Assembly (NCBI GenBank): GCA_947627545.1
Contig: CANQWK010000005.1
Location: 16,377-80,376 of the forward strand
Source: an uncultured Clostridia bacterium
GTDB taxonomy: Bacteria > Bacillota > Clostridia > Christensenellales > UBA1242
Direction of reading: 5' to 3'
DNA: 64,000 nucleotides
Positions 29,075 through 38,599 of the stretch are shown here, piece by piece. Position 1 is the first letter of the stretch; the number at the start of each line of letters is the position of its first letter. The notes under the pieces were generated by a model. That model was given only the letters and a program-made list of their open reading frames with translations. It ran no database searches and was not told where the DNA came from. The position numbers were made by a program, and so were the translations under genes.

Positions 29075-30339
29075 TATCTAATCACCCTACGAATAACTTT
29101 ACATGGCCTAATTTTAACTTCTGTTAAATTAACAGTTTGAGCAATTAAATCTTGAAATCTTACCAAATCCAATTTATCTTTATAATAGAAAGTTAAAACT
29201 CTATCGCCTACATGAACAATATCGCCAATTTTAACATAAATTCTAAATCCAATATTGTTGTTATGAGTTAATGAGCATAACCTTCTAGTTATATCTCCTA
29301 AAGCCATAGAATTAATATTTCCAACATAACCATTTTTTATTGCAACAAAATTTACTTCATGATAAGGTTTAAATAATTTATTTTTTTCAATTGCGTCAAC
29401 CGAGCCGCCCTGACTTTTTACTAACTGCAAGAAATAATTATACGCAAAGCCATTATCTAGAGCTATATCTATCATTTCTCTAATTTCACTTTTTGAAATT
29501 TTTTTATTAACGGATGAAATCATTTCAATTGCAAACTTTGTAACAATTTCTCGTGCCAAGCATTTTTTGCCACGCAAAATTTCAACAGCATCTGCTACTT
29601 CAAGGCTATTACCAATTCCATCTCCTATTGTTTGAACAGTGTTTGTTATTACTATAGTGCATTTAACACCTTGTTGTTTAAAAATATATTTAAGAAGTTT
29701 GGCTAATTTTTTTGCATTGCTATATTTTTTTATAACTGAGCCATAACCATATTTTACATCAACCAAAACCATTCTTGCACCACTAGCTAACTTTTTGCTG
29801 GCAATGGAACTTGCAAGAAAATTAATGTTGCTTGTTAAACCATAACTTTCTAAAAATTCAAAAAATAATCTATCAGCAGGGCAAACTTCTCCGTTATGAG
29901 AAAGAATGCAAGCATTAGTTTTATCTATAACCTGCTTAATTTCTTTATCGGTTAATTTAACATTAAACCCTGGAATAGCACCAAACCTATCTGAACTGCC
30001 ATTTGTAAACACCAAAGATTTAGCAGTTGTTTTTATAATTCTATAGCCTAAGCTGGCAATTAGTGGAATAAGCACCACACTTGTAGAATCTCCAACTCCG
30101 CCGGTTGAATGTTTTTCAAAAACACTTTGATTAAATGTTAGAACTCGGCCACTATCTCGCATGGCAATTGCAAGATAATACACCTCTTTTTTTGACATAC
30201 CAAAAGAATTAAGACTTAAAAAGAATTTAACAGCTTTTCCATTTACCCCATGATTTAAAATGTAATCCACTGCTAAATAATAATCTTCCATTGTTAAGGC
30301 TTTGCCTAAACTTTTCTTTTCAGTTAATTTGCTTATCAT
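29074..30339 (-). CDS. pdp: Pyrimidine-nucleoside (thymidine) phosphorylase
   Basis: A 421-residue protein. The phosphate-binding KHSTGGVGDSTSVVLIP, DRFGAIPGFNV and the C-terminal barrel-sandwich hybrid domain (FVAIKNGYVGNINSMALGDI) identify the thymidine/pyrimidine phosphorylase family. It cleaves pyrimidine nucleosides with phosphate to base and pentose-1-phosphate in salvage. Length is slightly under the usual 430-440. It is the first gene of the pdp-tsaE-tsaB/rimI operon and appears leaderless: a consensus promoter ends 6 nt before the ATG and no ribosome binding site exists. Confidence 0.92.
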   Translation of the reverse strand: MISKLTEKKSLGKALTMEDYYLAVDYILNHGVNGKAVKFFLSLNSFGMSKKEVYYLAIAMRDSGRVLTFNQSVFEKHSTGGVGDSTSVVLIPLIASLGYRIIKTTAKSLVFTNGSSDRFGAIPGFNVKLTDKEIKQVIDKTNACILSHNGEVCPADRLFFEFLESYGLTSNINFLASSIASKKLASGARMVLVDVKYGYGSVIKKYSNAKKLAKLLKYIFKQQGVKCTIVITNTVQTIGDGIGNSLEVADAVEILRGKKCLAREIVTKFAIEMISSVNKKISKSEIREMIDIALDNGFAYNYFLQLVKSQGGSVDAIEKNKLFKPYHEVNFVAIKNGYVGNINSMALGDITRRLCSLTHNNNIGFRIYVKIGDIVHVGDRVLTFYYKDKLDLVRFQDLIAQTVNLTEVKIRPCKVIRRVIR

Positions 30340-30345
30340 ATAATG

Positions 30346-30374
30346 ATAATAAAATTTTTTAATTTATTTGTCAA
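30346..30374 (-). promoter_or_regulatory. Leaderless-type promoter of pdp-tsaE-tsaB/rimI
   Basis: TTGACA (30369-30374), a 17-bp spacer and TATTAT (30346-30351), then exactly 6 nt (CATTAT) to the ATG at 30339. Transcription from this promoter would start at or next to the A of the start codon. Confidence 0.75.
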
Positions 30375-30424
30375 CTATTTTTTTTAATTTGTTTAAACTC
30401 TAAAAAATGTGAAATAATTTTTAT

Positions 30425-31216
30425 ATGAGTAAATTTGGAATAGTAAATTTAATAGACAAAATTTTTGTATCCGTTTCAATTTTTTTAATAATTTTTGCGT
30501 GGATAAATTTTTATTTGCGTAATTTATGGGCAACTTTTATTTTAAGCTTAATTTTTAGTTTTGCAATTGTGTTTATACTTTATTATTTTTTAAATAAGAA
30601 AGATGAAAAAATAAACCTGAACAAAAAACAACTTGAAGACATGAACAGAACATTATTAGCATTTAAATTAGCACCAAAAAGCGAGCAATTAAACATTATA
30701 AAAATGGCAATAGAAAAGGAGCATGAAGTAAAAAGCGAAAACAACAAAATATCATATATTGACGCATTTGGCAAACATTTAATTATTTTAGCAATTGATT
30801 TGCAAAAAATTACTGAAAATGATTTAATAAATTTGTTAAATAAAAATTACAAAAAAGATATTGATTGTTTTGATATTATTTGCAATGAACATGACAATAT
30901 AAATACGGAATTTTTAAAAAATAAAAAAATAAATTTAATAAACAGTAAAATTTTATATAAGAATTACATTTTAAAAAGTGGTAAAGAACTGAATGTTGAC
31001 AAATTAAATACCAACATTACAAAAATAAAGTTTAAAGATATTTTAAAAAACATTTTTACACCACAAAAAGCAAAAACTTATTTTATATGCGGATTAGTTT
31101 TAATTTTCAGCAGTATAATTTTACCTTATCATTTTTATTACATTATTGTTGGAAGTATGTTAATGTTGTTTGCTGTAATATGTAAAATTAAGCCAAAATT
31201 TGATAACAAAAATTAA
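30425..31216 (+). CDS. Hypothetical membrane protein with central soluble domain
   Basis: A 263-residue protein I do not recognise. Two transmembrane helices lie at about 12-55 and two at about 213-252, forming hairpins. Between them is a soluble, Lys/Asn-rich region (about 60-200) that begins helical and continues as alternating beta-strands (HLIILAIDLQKI, CFDIICNEHDN). A nuclease-like fold in the centre is conceivable, but no catalytic motif is evident. No Shine-Dalgarno precedes the ATG, and an AATAAT hexamer ends 6 nt upstream, so it may also be leaderless. It diverges from pdp. Confidence 0.65.
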   Translation: MSKFGIVNLIDKIFVSVSIFLIIFAWINFYLRNLWATFILSLIFSFAIVFILYYFLNKKDEKINLNKKQLEDMNRTLLAFKLAPKSEQLNIIKMAIEKEHEVKSENNKISYIDAFGKHLIILAIDLQKITENDLINLLNKNYKKDIDCFDIICNEHDNINTEFLKNKKINLINSKILYKNYILKSGKELNVDKLNTNITKIKFKDILKNIFTPQKAKTYFICGLVLIFSSIILPYHFYYIIVGSMLMLFAVICKIKPKFDNKN

Positions 31217-31318
31217 TTTTTTATAAAAAATTTTTAAAAATTTAATTTTTTGCACTAAATTTTTAAATTTTTTGTTCTTTTTTATCAATTTTATTTTAAT
31301 TTTAAAAATTTATTCATT

Positions 31319-32437
31319 TTACATTTTATAAATTTTTATTAAGGCATTAATCAATTCATCAATTTCTTGTTTTGTGTTAAAAAAATCTAAAGAAACTCGC
31401 ACTGCTCCTGTTTCTATAGTGTTTAATTTTTTATGGATTAATGGAGCACAATGCAAACCAGACCTTACACAAATGCCAAATTCATCATTTAATATATTTG
31501 CAATTAATGCACTATCATATCCTTCTATGTTAAAACTAAAAACATTTTTAGAATCAGTTTTGGAATAAATTTTTAAAAATTTTAAATTTTTCAACTGATT
31601 ATATAGGTAATTTGATAAATTTTCTTCTATTTTTTTAATATTTTGAAAATTTTTTAAAAGAAAACTTATTCCTGCATTTAAACTTATTATTGGTAAAGTT
31701 GGAATTGTACCGGCCTCTAAACCCTCTGGTATGTCGTTTGGTTGAATTAAATTTTCACTATCTGTTCCTGTGCCTCCGCATAGCATTGGCTGTATAGTTA
31801 TTCCTTTTTTTATTAACAATCCGCCTACTCCTGTGCTAGCCAATAAACCTTTATGCCCTGCAAAAGCATATAAATCTATGTTAGTTTTTGTTAAATCAAT
31901 ATCAATATGCCCACTCGATTGTGCACCGTCAACTAAATATAACAAATTGTGCTTATGTGCTAGTTTAGATACTTCGTTTATATCTATACATTCCCCTGTA
32001 ACATTTGAACAAGCGGTTGTAATTATCATTTTTGTATTTGATTTTATAAATTTTTCTATTTCAAAAGTTAGATTATCTTTTTCGCAAAAAACAACATCTA
32101 CCTCTACTCCATTAGATTTTAATTTTTCTAACGGACGAAGTACGGAATTATGCTCAAAACAGGTTGTTATTACATGGTCGCCTGCCTTTAAACTGCCAAA
32201 AATTGCTAAATTTAATGCCTCAGTGCAATTTTTTGTAAAAACAACATCATAATTTTCTGCGTTAAAAAATTGTTTTAATTTTTCACGCGTATCAAAAACA
32301 ATTTCAGCAACTTGCTGCGACAATTTATGCCCACTTCGTCCAGGATTTGCAGTTAATTTATTTATTGCCAACGTAATTGTATTTTTAACTTGAATTGGTT
32401 TTTTAAAACTTGTTGCTGCGTTATCAAAATATATCAT
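31319..32437 (-). CDS. Cysteine desulfurase family protein (class V aminotransferase)
   Basis: I begin at the ATG at 32437, giving MIYFDNAATSFKKP, the standard start of this family; the frame is open further upstream to a GTG but that part is not family-like. The protein is 372 residues. It contains the PLP-Schiff-base lysine in FAGHKGLLASTG and the active-site cysteine in VRSGLHCAPLIHK. These enzymes remove sulfur (or selenium) from (seleno)cysteine for cofactor assembly. Its divergent neighbour is a DUF3343 protein; that pairing in clostridia suggests a sulfur- or selenium-transfer role rather than general Fe-S assembly. Confidence 0.9.
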   Translation of the reverse strand: MIYFDNAATSFKKPIQVKNTITLAINKLTANPGRSGHKLSQQVAEIVFDTREKLKQFFNAENYDVVFTKNCTEALNLAIFGSLKAGDHVITTCFEHNSVLRPLEKLKSNGVEVDVVFCEKDNLTFEIEKFIKSNTKMIITTACSNVTGECIDINEVSKLAHKHNLLYLVDGAQSSGHIDIDLTKTNIDLYAFAGHKGLLASTGVGGLLIKKGITIQPMLCGGTGTDSENLIQPNDIPEGLEAGTIPTLPIISLNAGISFLLKNFQNIKKIEENLSNYLYNQLKNLKFLKIYSKTDSKNVFSFNIEGYDSALIANILNDEFGICVRSGLHCAPLIHKKLNTIETGAVRVSLDFFNTKQEIDELINALIKIYKM

Positions 32438-32597
32438 ATTTAACTCTATGATTTTTTTATTTTTTATGATACAACGCTCAATATAGAAGTTAATATACAC
32501 AAAATTTTTATTTTCAATATACTGTGATTTTATTTTAACCGCATATTTAATTTTAACAAAAAATTTAATAATCTAATAAAATAATTTAGAGGCTATC

Positions 32598-32858
32598 ATG
32601 AAATACTTAATAATTGCATTTAAATCTCGCACTCAATTGCAAAATTTTGCCAAAACTCTTCGCCTCTATGGCTTAAATGTAAGTGTTATAAACACGCCTA
32701 GAAGCATTTCAATTAGTTGCGGTTTAAGCATTAGAACAGAATATCATTATTTATCTACAATTAAAACAATTTTGTTGCAATCTCAATTTGAAAGTTTACT
32801 TGGCATTTATTCCATAACAAGAAACGGCCTTTATGAGCAAATTGAAAAAGTTTATTAA
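32598..32858 (+). CDS. DUF3343 protein (putative Se/S metabolism)
   Basis: An 86-residue protein beginning MKYLIIAFKSRTQLQNFAKTL, with the DUF3343 pattern of an opening beta-strand, helix and a conserved cysteine in SISISCGLSIRTE. DUF3343 proteins occur beside cysteine desulfurases and YedE/YedF in anaerobes and are thought to carry sulfur or selenium. The start has an AGAGGC box. It is monocistronic, as a terminator overlaps its stop. Confidence 0.8.
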   Translation: MKYLIIAFKSRTQLQNFAKTLRLYGLNVSVINTPRSISISCGLSIRTEYHYLSTIKTILLQSQFESLLGIYSITRNGLYEQIEKVY

Positions 32859-32885
32859 GCCAATTTATTGTTGGCTTATTATTTT
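32857..32885 (+). terminator. Terminator of the DUF3343 gene
   Basis: The stem AAGCCAA/TTGGCTT (32857-32863 and 32871-32877) has a 7-nt loop and is followed by ATTATTTTTATT. Confidence 0.7.
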
Positions 32886-32909
32886 TATTTATATTAAGAT
32901 TTATTACAA

Positions 32910-32938
32910 TTGACAAATATATGAAAATTTGTTAATAT
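32910..32938 (+). promoter_or_regulatory. Leaderless-type promoter of nth
   Basis: TTGACA (32910-32915), a 17-bp spacer and TAATAT (32933-32938), then 6 nt (ATCAAC) to the ATG at 32945. There is no ribosome binding site. Confidence 0.75.
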
Positions 32939-32944
32939 ATCAAC

Positions 32945-33598
32945 ATGCAAAAGTTTAAAAAAATAAAAAATTATTTAAATGAACTTTTTCCAAATGCAAA
33001 ATGTGCATTAAATTTTACAACTCCTTACGAGTTATTAATTGCCGTTATGCTTTCCGCTCAATGCACAGACAAACGTGTAAACCTTGTTACAAAAGATTTA
33101 TTTAAAATTGCAAACACTCCGCAAAAAATTATAAATCTTGGAGAAAATAAACTAAAACAAATTATTTATCCGTGCGGATTTTACAATGCAAAAAGTAAAG
33201 CAATTTTAAAAACAAGTGAAGATTTAATAAATAAATTTAATGGACAAGTTCCTTCTACATTAGAAGAACTTACATCTTTGCAAGGTGTTGGCAGAAAAAC
33301 GGCTAATGTGGTTTTAGCAAACGCCTTTGGCGAGCAAACAATTGCTGTTGACACACATGTTCATAGGGTTTCTAAACGCCTTGGCTTAACTAGTGAAAAC
33401 TCCACTCCGTTGCAATGCGAACTTGACTTACTTAAAATTGTACCTTACGAGCAACGAAGTTTAACTCATCATCAAATAATTTTATTTGGGCGTGAAGTTT
33501 GTAAAGCAATAAAACCTAATTGTGAAATTTGCAAATTAAAAGACATTTGTTTATATTTCAATGCTAAAACTAAAACAAAAACTAAAAGCAATAAATAA
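32945..33598 (+). CDS. nth: Endonuclease III
   Basis: A 217-residue DNA glycosylase/AP lyase for oxidised pyrimidines. The helix-hairpin-helix LQGVGRKTANVVL supplies the catalytic lysine and AVDTHVHRV the catalytic aspartate. The C-terminal cysteines in CKAIKPNCEICKLKDIC (C-x6-C-x2-C-x5-C) bind a [4Fe-4S] cluster. Length matches the family. Predicted leaderless, with the promoter directly before the ATG. Confidence 0.95.
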   Translation: MQKFKKIKNYLNELFPNAKCALNFTTPYELLIAVMLSAQCTDKRVNLVTKDLFKIANTPQKIINLGENKLKQIIYPCGFYNAKSKAILKTSEDLINKFNGQVPSTLEELTSLQGVGRKTANVVLANAFGEQTIAVDTHVHRVSKRLGLTSENSTPLQCELDLLKIVPYEQRSLTHHQIILFGREVCKAIKPNCEICKLKDICLYFNAKTKTKTKSNK

Positions 33599-33625
33599 AA
33601 ATGCTTAACATTCAATTAATTTTAA

Positions 33626-34906
<1,281 letters not shown>

Positions 34907-34967
34907 GCAGCTTAGCTGCCTCTACTCACAAAACAAACACACCTTAAAACGAATAATTAGGAGAAAT

Positions 34968-35453
34968 ATGTTTATTTACAGAAAAGCCAACTTAAAAGAT
35001 TTAAACACAATTTGGGATAAAGATATTAAAGAAAACAAAGACGATAAAAGATATATTAAATGGAAAGAATCTTTTATTAACTCAAACAAAAATGGAGATA
35101 TCGTTACTTTCGTTGTTTTAAACGATGGCGACCCAATTGGACAATGTACAATAGTTCTTAATGTAAACAACATAAAATTTAAATGTAAAAATTTTTTATG
35201 TGATGGTAAAGAAAAAGCATATCTTTCCACTATAAGAATTGAAAAACAATTTGAAGGGCAAGGTCATATTTCAAAACTTGTTAAAACAGTGGAAGATTTT
35301 GCTAGAAAGAAAGGATTTTATTACTTAACAATAGGAGTTGAAGCAAAAGAAAGTCGTAATCTTGCGATATATTTGCATTTTGATTATACTAATTTTATAA
35401 CAAGTGAATTAGACGACGACACCCTTATCTTGTTTTATCAAAAATCATTATAA
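34968..35453 (+). CDS. GNAT-family N-acetyltransferase
   Basis: I start at the ATG at 34968, which has TTAGGAGA upstream; the frame is open further 5' but overlaps obgE. It has 161 residues. The acetyl-CoA region is LSTIRIEKQFEGQGHISKLV, with the R/Q-x-x-G-x-G/A-like loop, followed by LTIGVEAKESRNLAIYLHFDY. The substrate is unknown. It lies between obgE and yhbY on the same strand, about 60 bp after obgE. Confidence 0.85.
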   Translation: MFIYRKANLKDLNTIWDKDIKENKDDKRYIKWKESFINSNKNGDIVTFVVLNDGDPIGQCTIVLNVNNIKFKCKNFLCDGKEKAYLSTIRIEKQFEGQGHISKLVKTVEDFARKKGFYYLTIGVEAKESRNLAIYLHFDYTNFITSELDDDTLILFYQKSL

Positions 35454-35495
35454 ATTAATTTATTTTATAAAAAAATTAAATTTAAAAGGAAAATT

Positions 35496-35789
35496 ATGAT
35501 AACAAAAACTGAAAGAATTAAATTAAGAAGCCTTGCATCCACAATAAAACCAACAATTTGGGTTGGCAAAGAAGGTTTTAGCGAAAACGTTTTAAAACAA
35601 ATTGACGAAGAACTTTTTAATCACGAACTTATTAAAATAAGTTTGCAAGAAAATGTTAGTCCACTAAGCGAATTTGAATTAACCGAAATGGCGGTAAAAC
35701 TAGGTGCAGAAGTTGTAACAACAATTGGCAGAAAAATTGTTTTATACAAACACAGCGAAAAAAAAGGCATTAAGCACGTTTTAGCTTAA
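35496..35789 (+). CDS. yhbY: YhbY-family CRM-domain RNA-binding protein
   Basis: A 97-residue CRM domain. TIKPTIWVGKEGFSENVLKQ carries the GxxG-type RNA-binding loop (GKEGFSENV), and the end has the VVTTIGRKIVLYKHS pattern. YhbY binds pre-50S particles, so its place after obgE is consistent with ribosome assembly. The start follows AAAGGA, and a terminator overlaps the stop. Confidence 0.92.
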   Translation: MITKTERIKLRSLASTIKPTIWVGKEGFSENVLKQIDEELFNHELIKISLQENVSPLSEFELTEMAVKLGAEVVTTIGRKIVLYKHSEKKGIKHVLA

Positions 35790-35804
35790 TGTCTTTTTTT
35801 TATT
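35763..35804 (+). terminator. Terminator of obgE-GNAT-yhbY
   Basis: A 10-bp stem GGCATTAAGC/GCTTAATGTC (one G-T pair) with an 8-nt loop is followed by eight T. It overlaps the last codons of yhbY. Confidence 0.85.
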
Positions 35805-35862
35805 AAAATTATGTAATTTCAATATAAATTAAATTGTTAAAATTTTTAGTTTTTCACATTAA

Positions 35863-36192
35863 TTATTGGTTGTCAATTTTAAGTAGCCCATTTTGTTCTT
35901 TATAATTTAACACGCCATCATGTGCTAATTTTTTGTTTGGGGCTTTTGTTATAATATCATAAATAGCCCAAATGTCCTGCCAAGACAATTTATAATCTAT
36001 TTCAATTTTAACACCATTAAAAACAAAAATTAATTTTTGAGTTTTAGCAATTAAATGCCTTAATTTTACAACTTCTTTTGCCGCTGTATATATTTGGCAA
36101 TTATGCCCTTTTACTACTAATTTATGAGAATTTTCTTCTATTAATTCTAAAAATAAATTACATTTTAAAAAATCTTCTGTATCTATATTCAT
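35863..36192 (-). CDS. Hypothetical protein (109 aa)
   Basis: A 109-residue protein of no recognised family, with alternating strands and helices and no membrane segment or motif. An AGGTGG ribosome binding site lies 7 nt before the ATG, and a strong promoter is present. It is a conventional leadered gene in contrast to several neighbours. Confidence 0.65.
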   Translation of the reverse strand: MNIDTEDFLKCNLFLELIEENSHKLVVKGHNCQIYTAAKEVVKLRHLIAKTQKLIFVFNGVKIEIDYKLSWQDIWAIYDIITKAPNKKLAHDGVLNYKEQNGLLKIDNQ

Positions 36193-36209
36193 TTAACACC
36201 ACCTATTTA

Positions 36210-36237
36210 ATTATATCATAAAGATTTTAATTGTCAA
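36210..36237 (-). promoter_or_regulatory. Promoter of the 109-aa gene
   Basis: TTGACA (36232-36237), a 16-bp spacer and TATAAT (36210-36215). The start codon is 17 nt downstream of the -10 box, with a Shine-Dalgarno in between. Confidence 0.75.
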
Positions 36238-36307
36238 TATCAAATTAAAATTAAATGCTAGTAAACAAGTAAAATAAGTGTTAAATTATATAAAAAGATA
36301 GTTTTGT

Positions 36308-36961
36308 TTATTCAACTCGTGTGTAATTTTTAATTTCAAAATCGGTAGATTTTATTTCGTTTTTAATATTTTGACTTTGTTTTGGTTTAAACAAATTTAA
36401 AATGTTTGATAGTCCTCCCGAAGAAGAAAAAGCCTTTATTAACGAAGAAAAATCTAAGTTTGAATTATCTTTTTCATTTTCATTGTTAGAATTATTTAGC
36501 ATAGAGATTAAATTACCAAAACTGCCTGTTCCAACACCTTTAAACAACCCAGACAATAATGGCAATAAATTTTTAAAATCTAAATTAAAACCAAAATTTT
36601 GAGGTGGGCATTTAGGTTTTGGTTTAGGTTTTGGCACACAGTTACAATTGCCCTTGATAAAATTATTGTTTAAATAAAAATTTGGCACACTTTCATAAGG
36701 TTGCTGAAAAACAACTTTTTTAGGCGAGCACATTTTTTGAGATTTTAAATTTTTGTTATCAAATGGTAAAAATTGCGGATATATATTTTGCGTAAAATTT
36801 GAAGATGAATTATTTACATTTGCATTTGGAAATAAATTATTTTGTTTTAAATTTGAAGATGAATTGTTTATTTTTGAATTAGGTGACGTATTATTGACAC
36901 TCCAATTTTGTATATAAGCGTTTGAGTCTACATATATTTTATTTTGTTCGTTTAATTCCAT
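36308..36961 (-). CDS. Asn-rich hypothetical protein with KPKPKPK linker
   Basis: A 217-residue, low-complexity protein. The first 80 residues are Asn/Ser-rich, with a twofold repeat of the type NNSSSNxxQN. A cysteine- and proline-rich middle follows (CNCVPKPKPKPKCPP). The C-terminal half has hydrophobic helices (FKNLLPLLSGLFKG, GGLSNILNLFKP) and another Asn-rich patch. There is no signal peptide. The function is unknown. A spore-coat or surface-assembly role would fit the composition, but this is speculation. It diverges from a small helical protein gene 77 bp away. Confidence 0.6.
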   Translation of the reverse strand: MELNEQNKIYVDSNAYIQNWSVNNTSPNSKINNSSSNLKQNNLFPNANVNNSSSNFTQNIYPQFLPFDNKNLKSQKMCSPKKVVFQQPYESVPNFYLNNNFIKGNCNCVPKPKPKPKCPPQNFGFNLDFKNLLPLLSGLFKGVGTGSFGNLISMLNNSNNENEKDNSNLDFSSLIKAFSSSGGLSNILNLFKPKQSQNIKNEIKSTDFEIKNYTRVE

Positions 36962-37038
36962 ACATTTATATATGAAAATATTTTTTGTTGTGCATTAACA
37001 AATTTAAAATTGATTGCATAAAAATAAACGAGGTGAAC

Positions 37039-37317
37039 ATGCCAAGAGATTTTAAAACTTTTGCAGAACAAAACAAAAATATTGTAAATGAAAATGTAAC
37101 CAAAGCAAATGATTATCAAGAATTAATAAACAAATATAAAGACATGGACAATAATGAATTAATGCAAAATTTGTTTAACGAAGCCAGCAAATTAAAACAA
37201 GAAGGCAAACTAGATTCTAACACTTTAAACAATTTAAAAACTACAATTGCTCCATTTCTAAACAATGAGCAACAATCAATGTTAAATTCTTTAATTAATG
37301 CAATTAATTCAAATTAA
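37039..37317 (+). CDS. Small helical hypothetical protein (92 aa)
   Basis: I start at the ATG at 37039, preceded by GAGGTG. The product, MPRDFKTFAEQNKN..., has 92 residues and consists of charged helices with a DMDNNELMQNLFNEASKLKQ segment and the ending LNNEQQSMLNSLINAINSN. I do not recognise a named family. Its head-to-head position with the Asn-rich gene suggests co-regulation. Confidence 0.65.
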   Translation: MPRDFKTFAEQNKNIVNENVTKANDYQELINKYKDMDNNELMQNLFNEASKLKQEGKLDSNTLNNLKTTIAPFLNNEQQSMLNSLINAINSN

Positions 37318-37446
37318 AAAAATAAAAAGTAAAAACTTTGAAAAGAAAATTATAAAAAATTTTTAAATTTTAACAAAATTGACAAAATTTTTAATTTTTT
37401 TTGCAAAAAACAGCATTATTTTTTTAATTTTAAAAAATTTTTGTGT

Positions 37447-38562
37447 ATGAATAAAAATAAAATAAGCCCTCAACTTTTAAATTCAGTTTCTGTTTTAAAT
37501 AGTTACAACAACAAAACACAAGTTGTAATATCTTGTAACAATTTTGATGTTGCAAAACATTTTTTGCAAAATTATAAATATCAATTTGTTCCATACCGGT
37601 TTGCGAATTGTTTTTGTTTAAATGCCGATTATGATGATTTAAATATTTTTTCTAATCAAAAATTTATTAATTACATTCATGGTAATTCGCAGGTGAAAAT
37701 AGAGGCCGAAGATAAAGATTTATTAAACATTTCTGCCCTAAACGAAAACAAATTTTTTGGTCAAGGCGAAACAATATGTTTTATTGATACCGGAATTACA
37801 CCTCATTTTGATTTTGTTTTTCCTAAAAATAGAATTGTTAAATTTATTGATTTAATTAACAAAGAAAATTCATTTAACAATCTTTATGACGACAACGGCC
37901 ATGGCACTTTTGTTGCTGGCATTGCGTGTGGAAATGGAATTTTTAACAAACAATATTCTGGCTATGCCCCTCTAGCCAACATAATTGTTATAAAAGCACT
38001 GGGAGAAAATGGCGACAGCAACTCAAACAAAATTTTAGATGCAATGCAATGGGTTTACGAGAATTATAAAGCATATAATATCGGCATTGTGTGTATGAGT
38101 TTTGGAGCAGATGCAATTATTGAAAATGACCCACTTTCTAAGGGCGCTGAAAGTTTATGGAAACGTGGGCTTGTTGTGGTTGCAGCCGCTGGCAACAGCG
38201 GACCTGAAAGCAAAAGCATTAAATCGCCTGGCAATAACCCTTACATAATAACAGTAGGAGCACTTGATAGTTCAAATTTAACAATTGCAGAATTTAGCAG
38301 CCGCGGCCCCACAATTTATGGCCATAAACCTGATTTGCTTGCCCCAGCCGTTAATATTGTATCTTGCAATAATAAACTTACTCCTTACACAAAAATGTCT
38401 GGCACAAGCGTGGCTGCTCCAATTGTTGCAGCAGTTTGTGCTATAATAAAATGCAAATATAAAAATTTTACAAACCAAGATGTTAAAAATTATTTATTGG
38501 CACATTGTGTAAAATTAACAGGCGATTTAGACAAAGAAGGTGCAGGTTACTTAAAATTTTAA
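37447..38562 (+). CDS. S8-family subtilisin-like serine protease
   Basis: The protein has about 371 residues. The catalytic triad is visible: Asp in CFIDTGI (about 112), His in DNGHGTFVAG (about 153) and Ser in MSGTSVAAP (about 321); the oxyanion Asn is in AAAGNSGP. An N-terminal domain of about 90 residues may be an inhibitor-type propeptide. No signal peptide is present, so it may be an intracellular subtilisin. The ATG at 37447 is chosen over the in-frame TTG two codons earlier. No ribosome binding site is evident. Confidence 0.88.
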   Translation: MNKNKISPQLLNSVSVLNSYNNKTQVVISCNNFDVAKHFLQNYKYQFVPYRFANCFCLNADYDDLNIFSNQKFINYIHGNSQVKIEAEDKDLLNISALNENKFFGQGETICFIDTGITPHFDFVFPKNRIVKFIDLINKENSFNNLYDDNGHGTFVAGIACGNGIFNKQYSGYAPLANIIVIKALGENGDSNSNKILDAMQWVYENYKAYNIGIVCMSFGADAIIENDPLSKGAESLWKRGLVVVAAAGNSGPESKSIKSPGNNPYIITVGALDSSNLTIAEFSSRGPTIYGHKPDLLAPAVNIVSCNNKLTPYTKMSGTSVAAPIVAAVCAIIKCKYKNFTNQDVKNYLLAHCVKLTGDLDKEGAGYLKF

Positions 38563-38564
38563 AT

Positions 38565-38593
38565 TTGATTTTTTTGCTAAAATATGCTAATAT
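38565..38593 (+). promoter_or_regulatory. Leaderless-type promoter of the degenerate ABC gene
   Basis: TTGATT (38565-38570), a 17-bp spacer and TAATAT (38588-38593), then 6 nt (ATTTTT) to the ATG at 38600. It begins 2 bp after the subtilase stop. There is no ribosome binding site. Confidence 0.7.
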
Positions 38594-38599
38594 ATTTTT

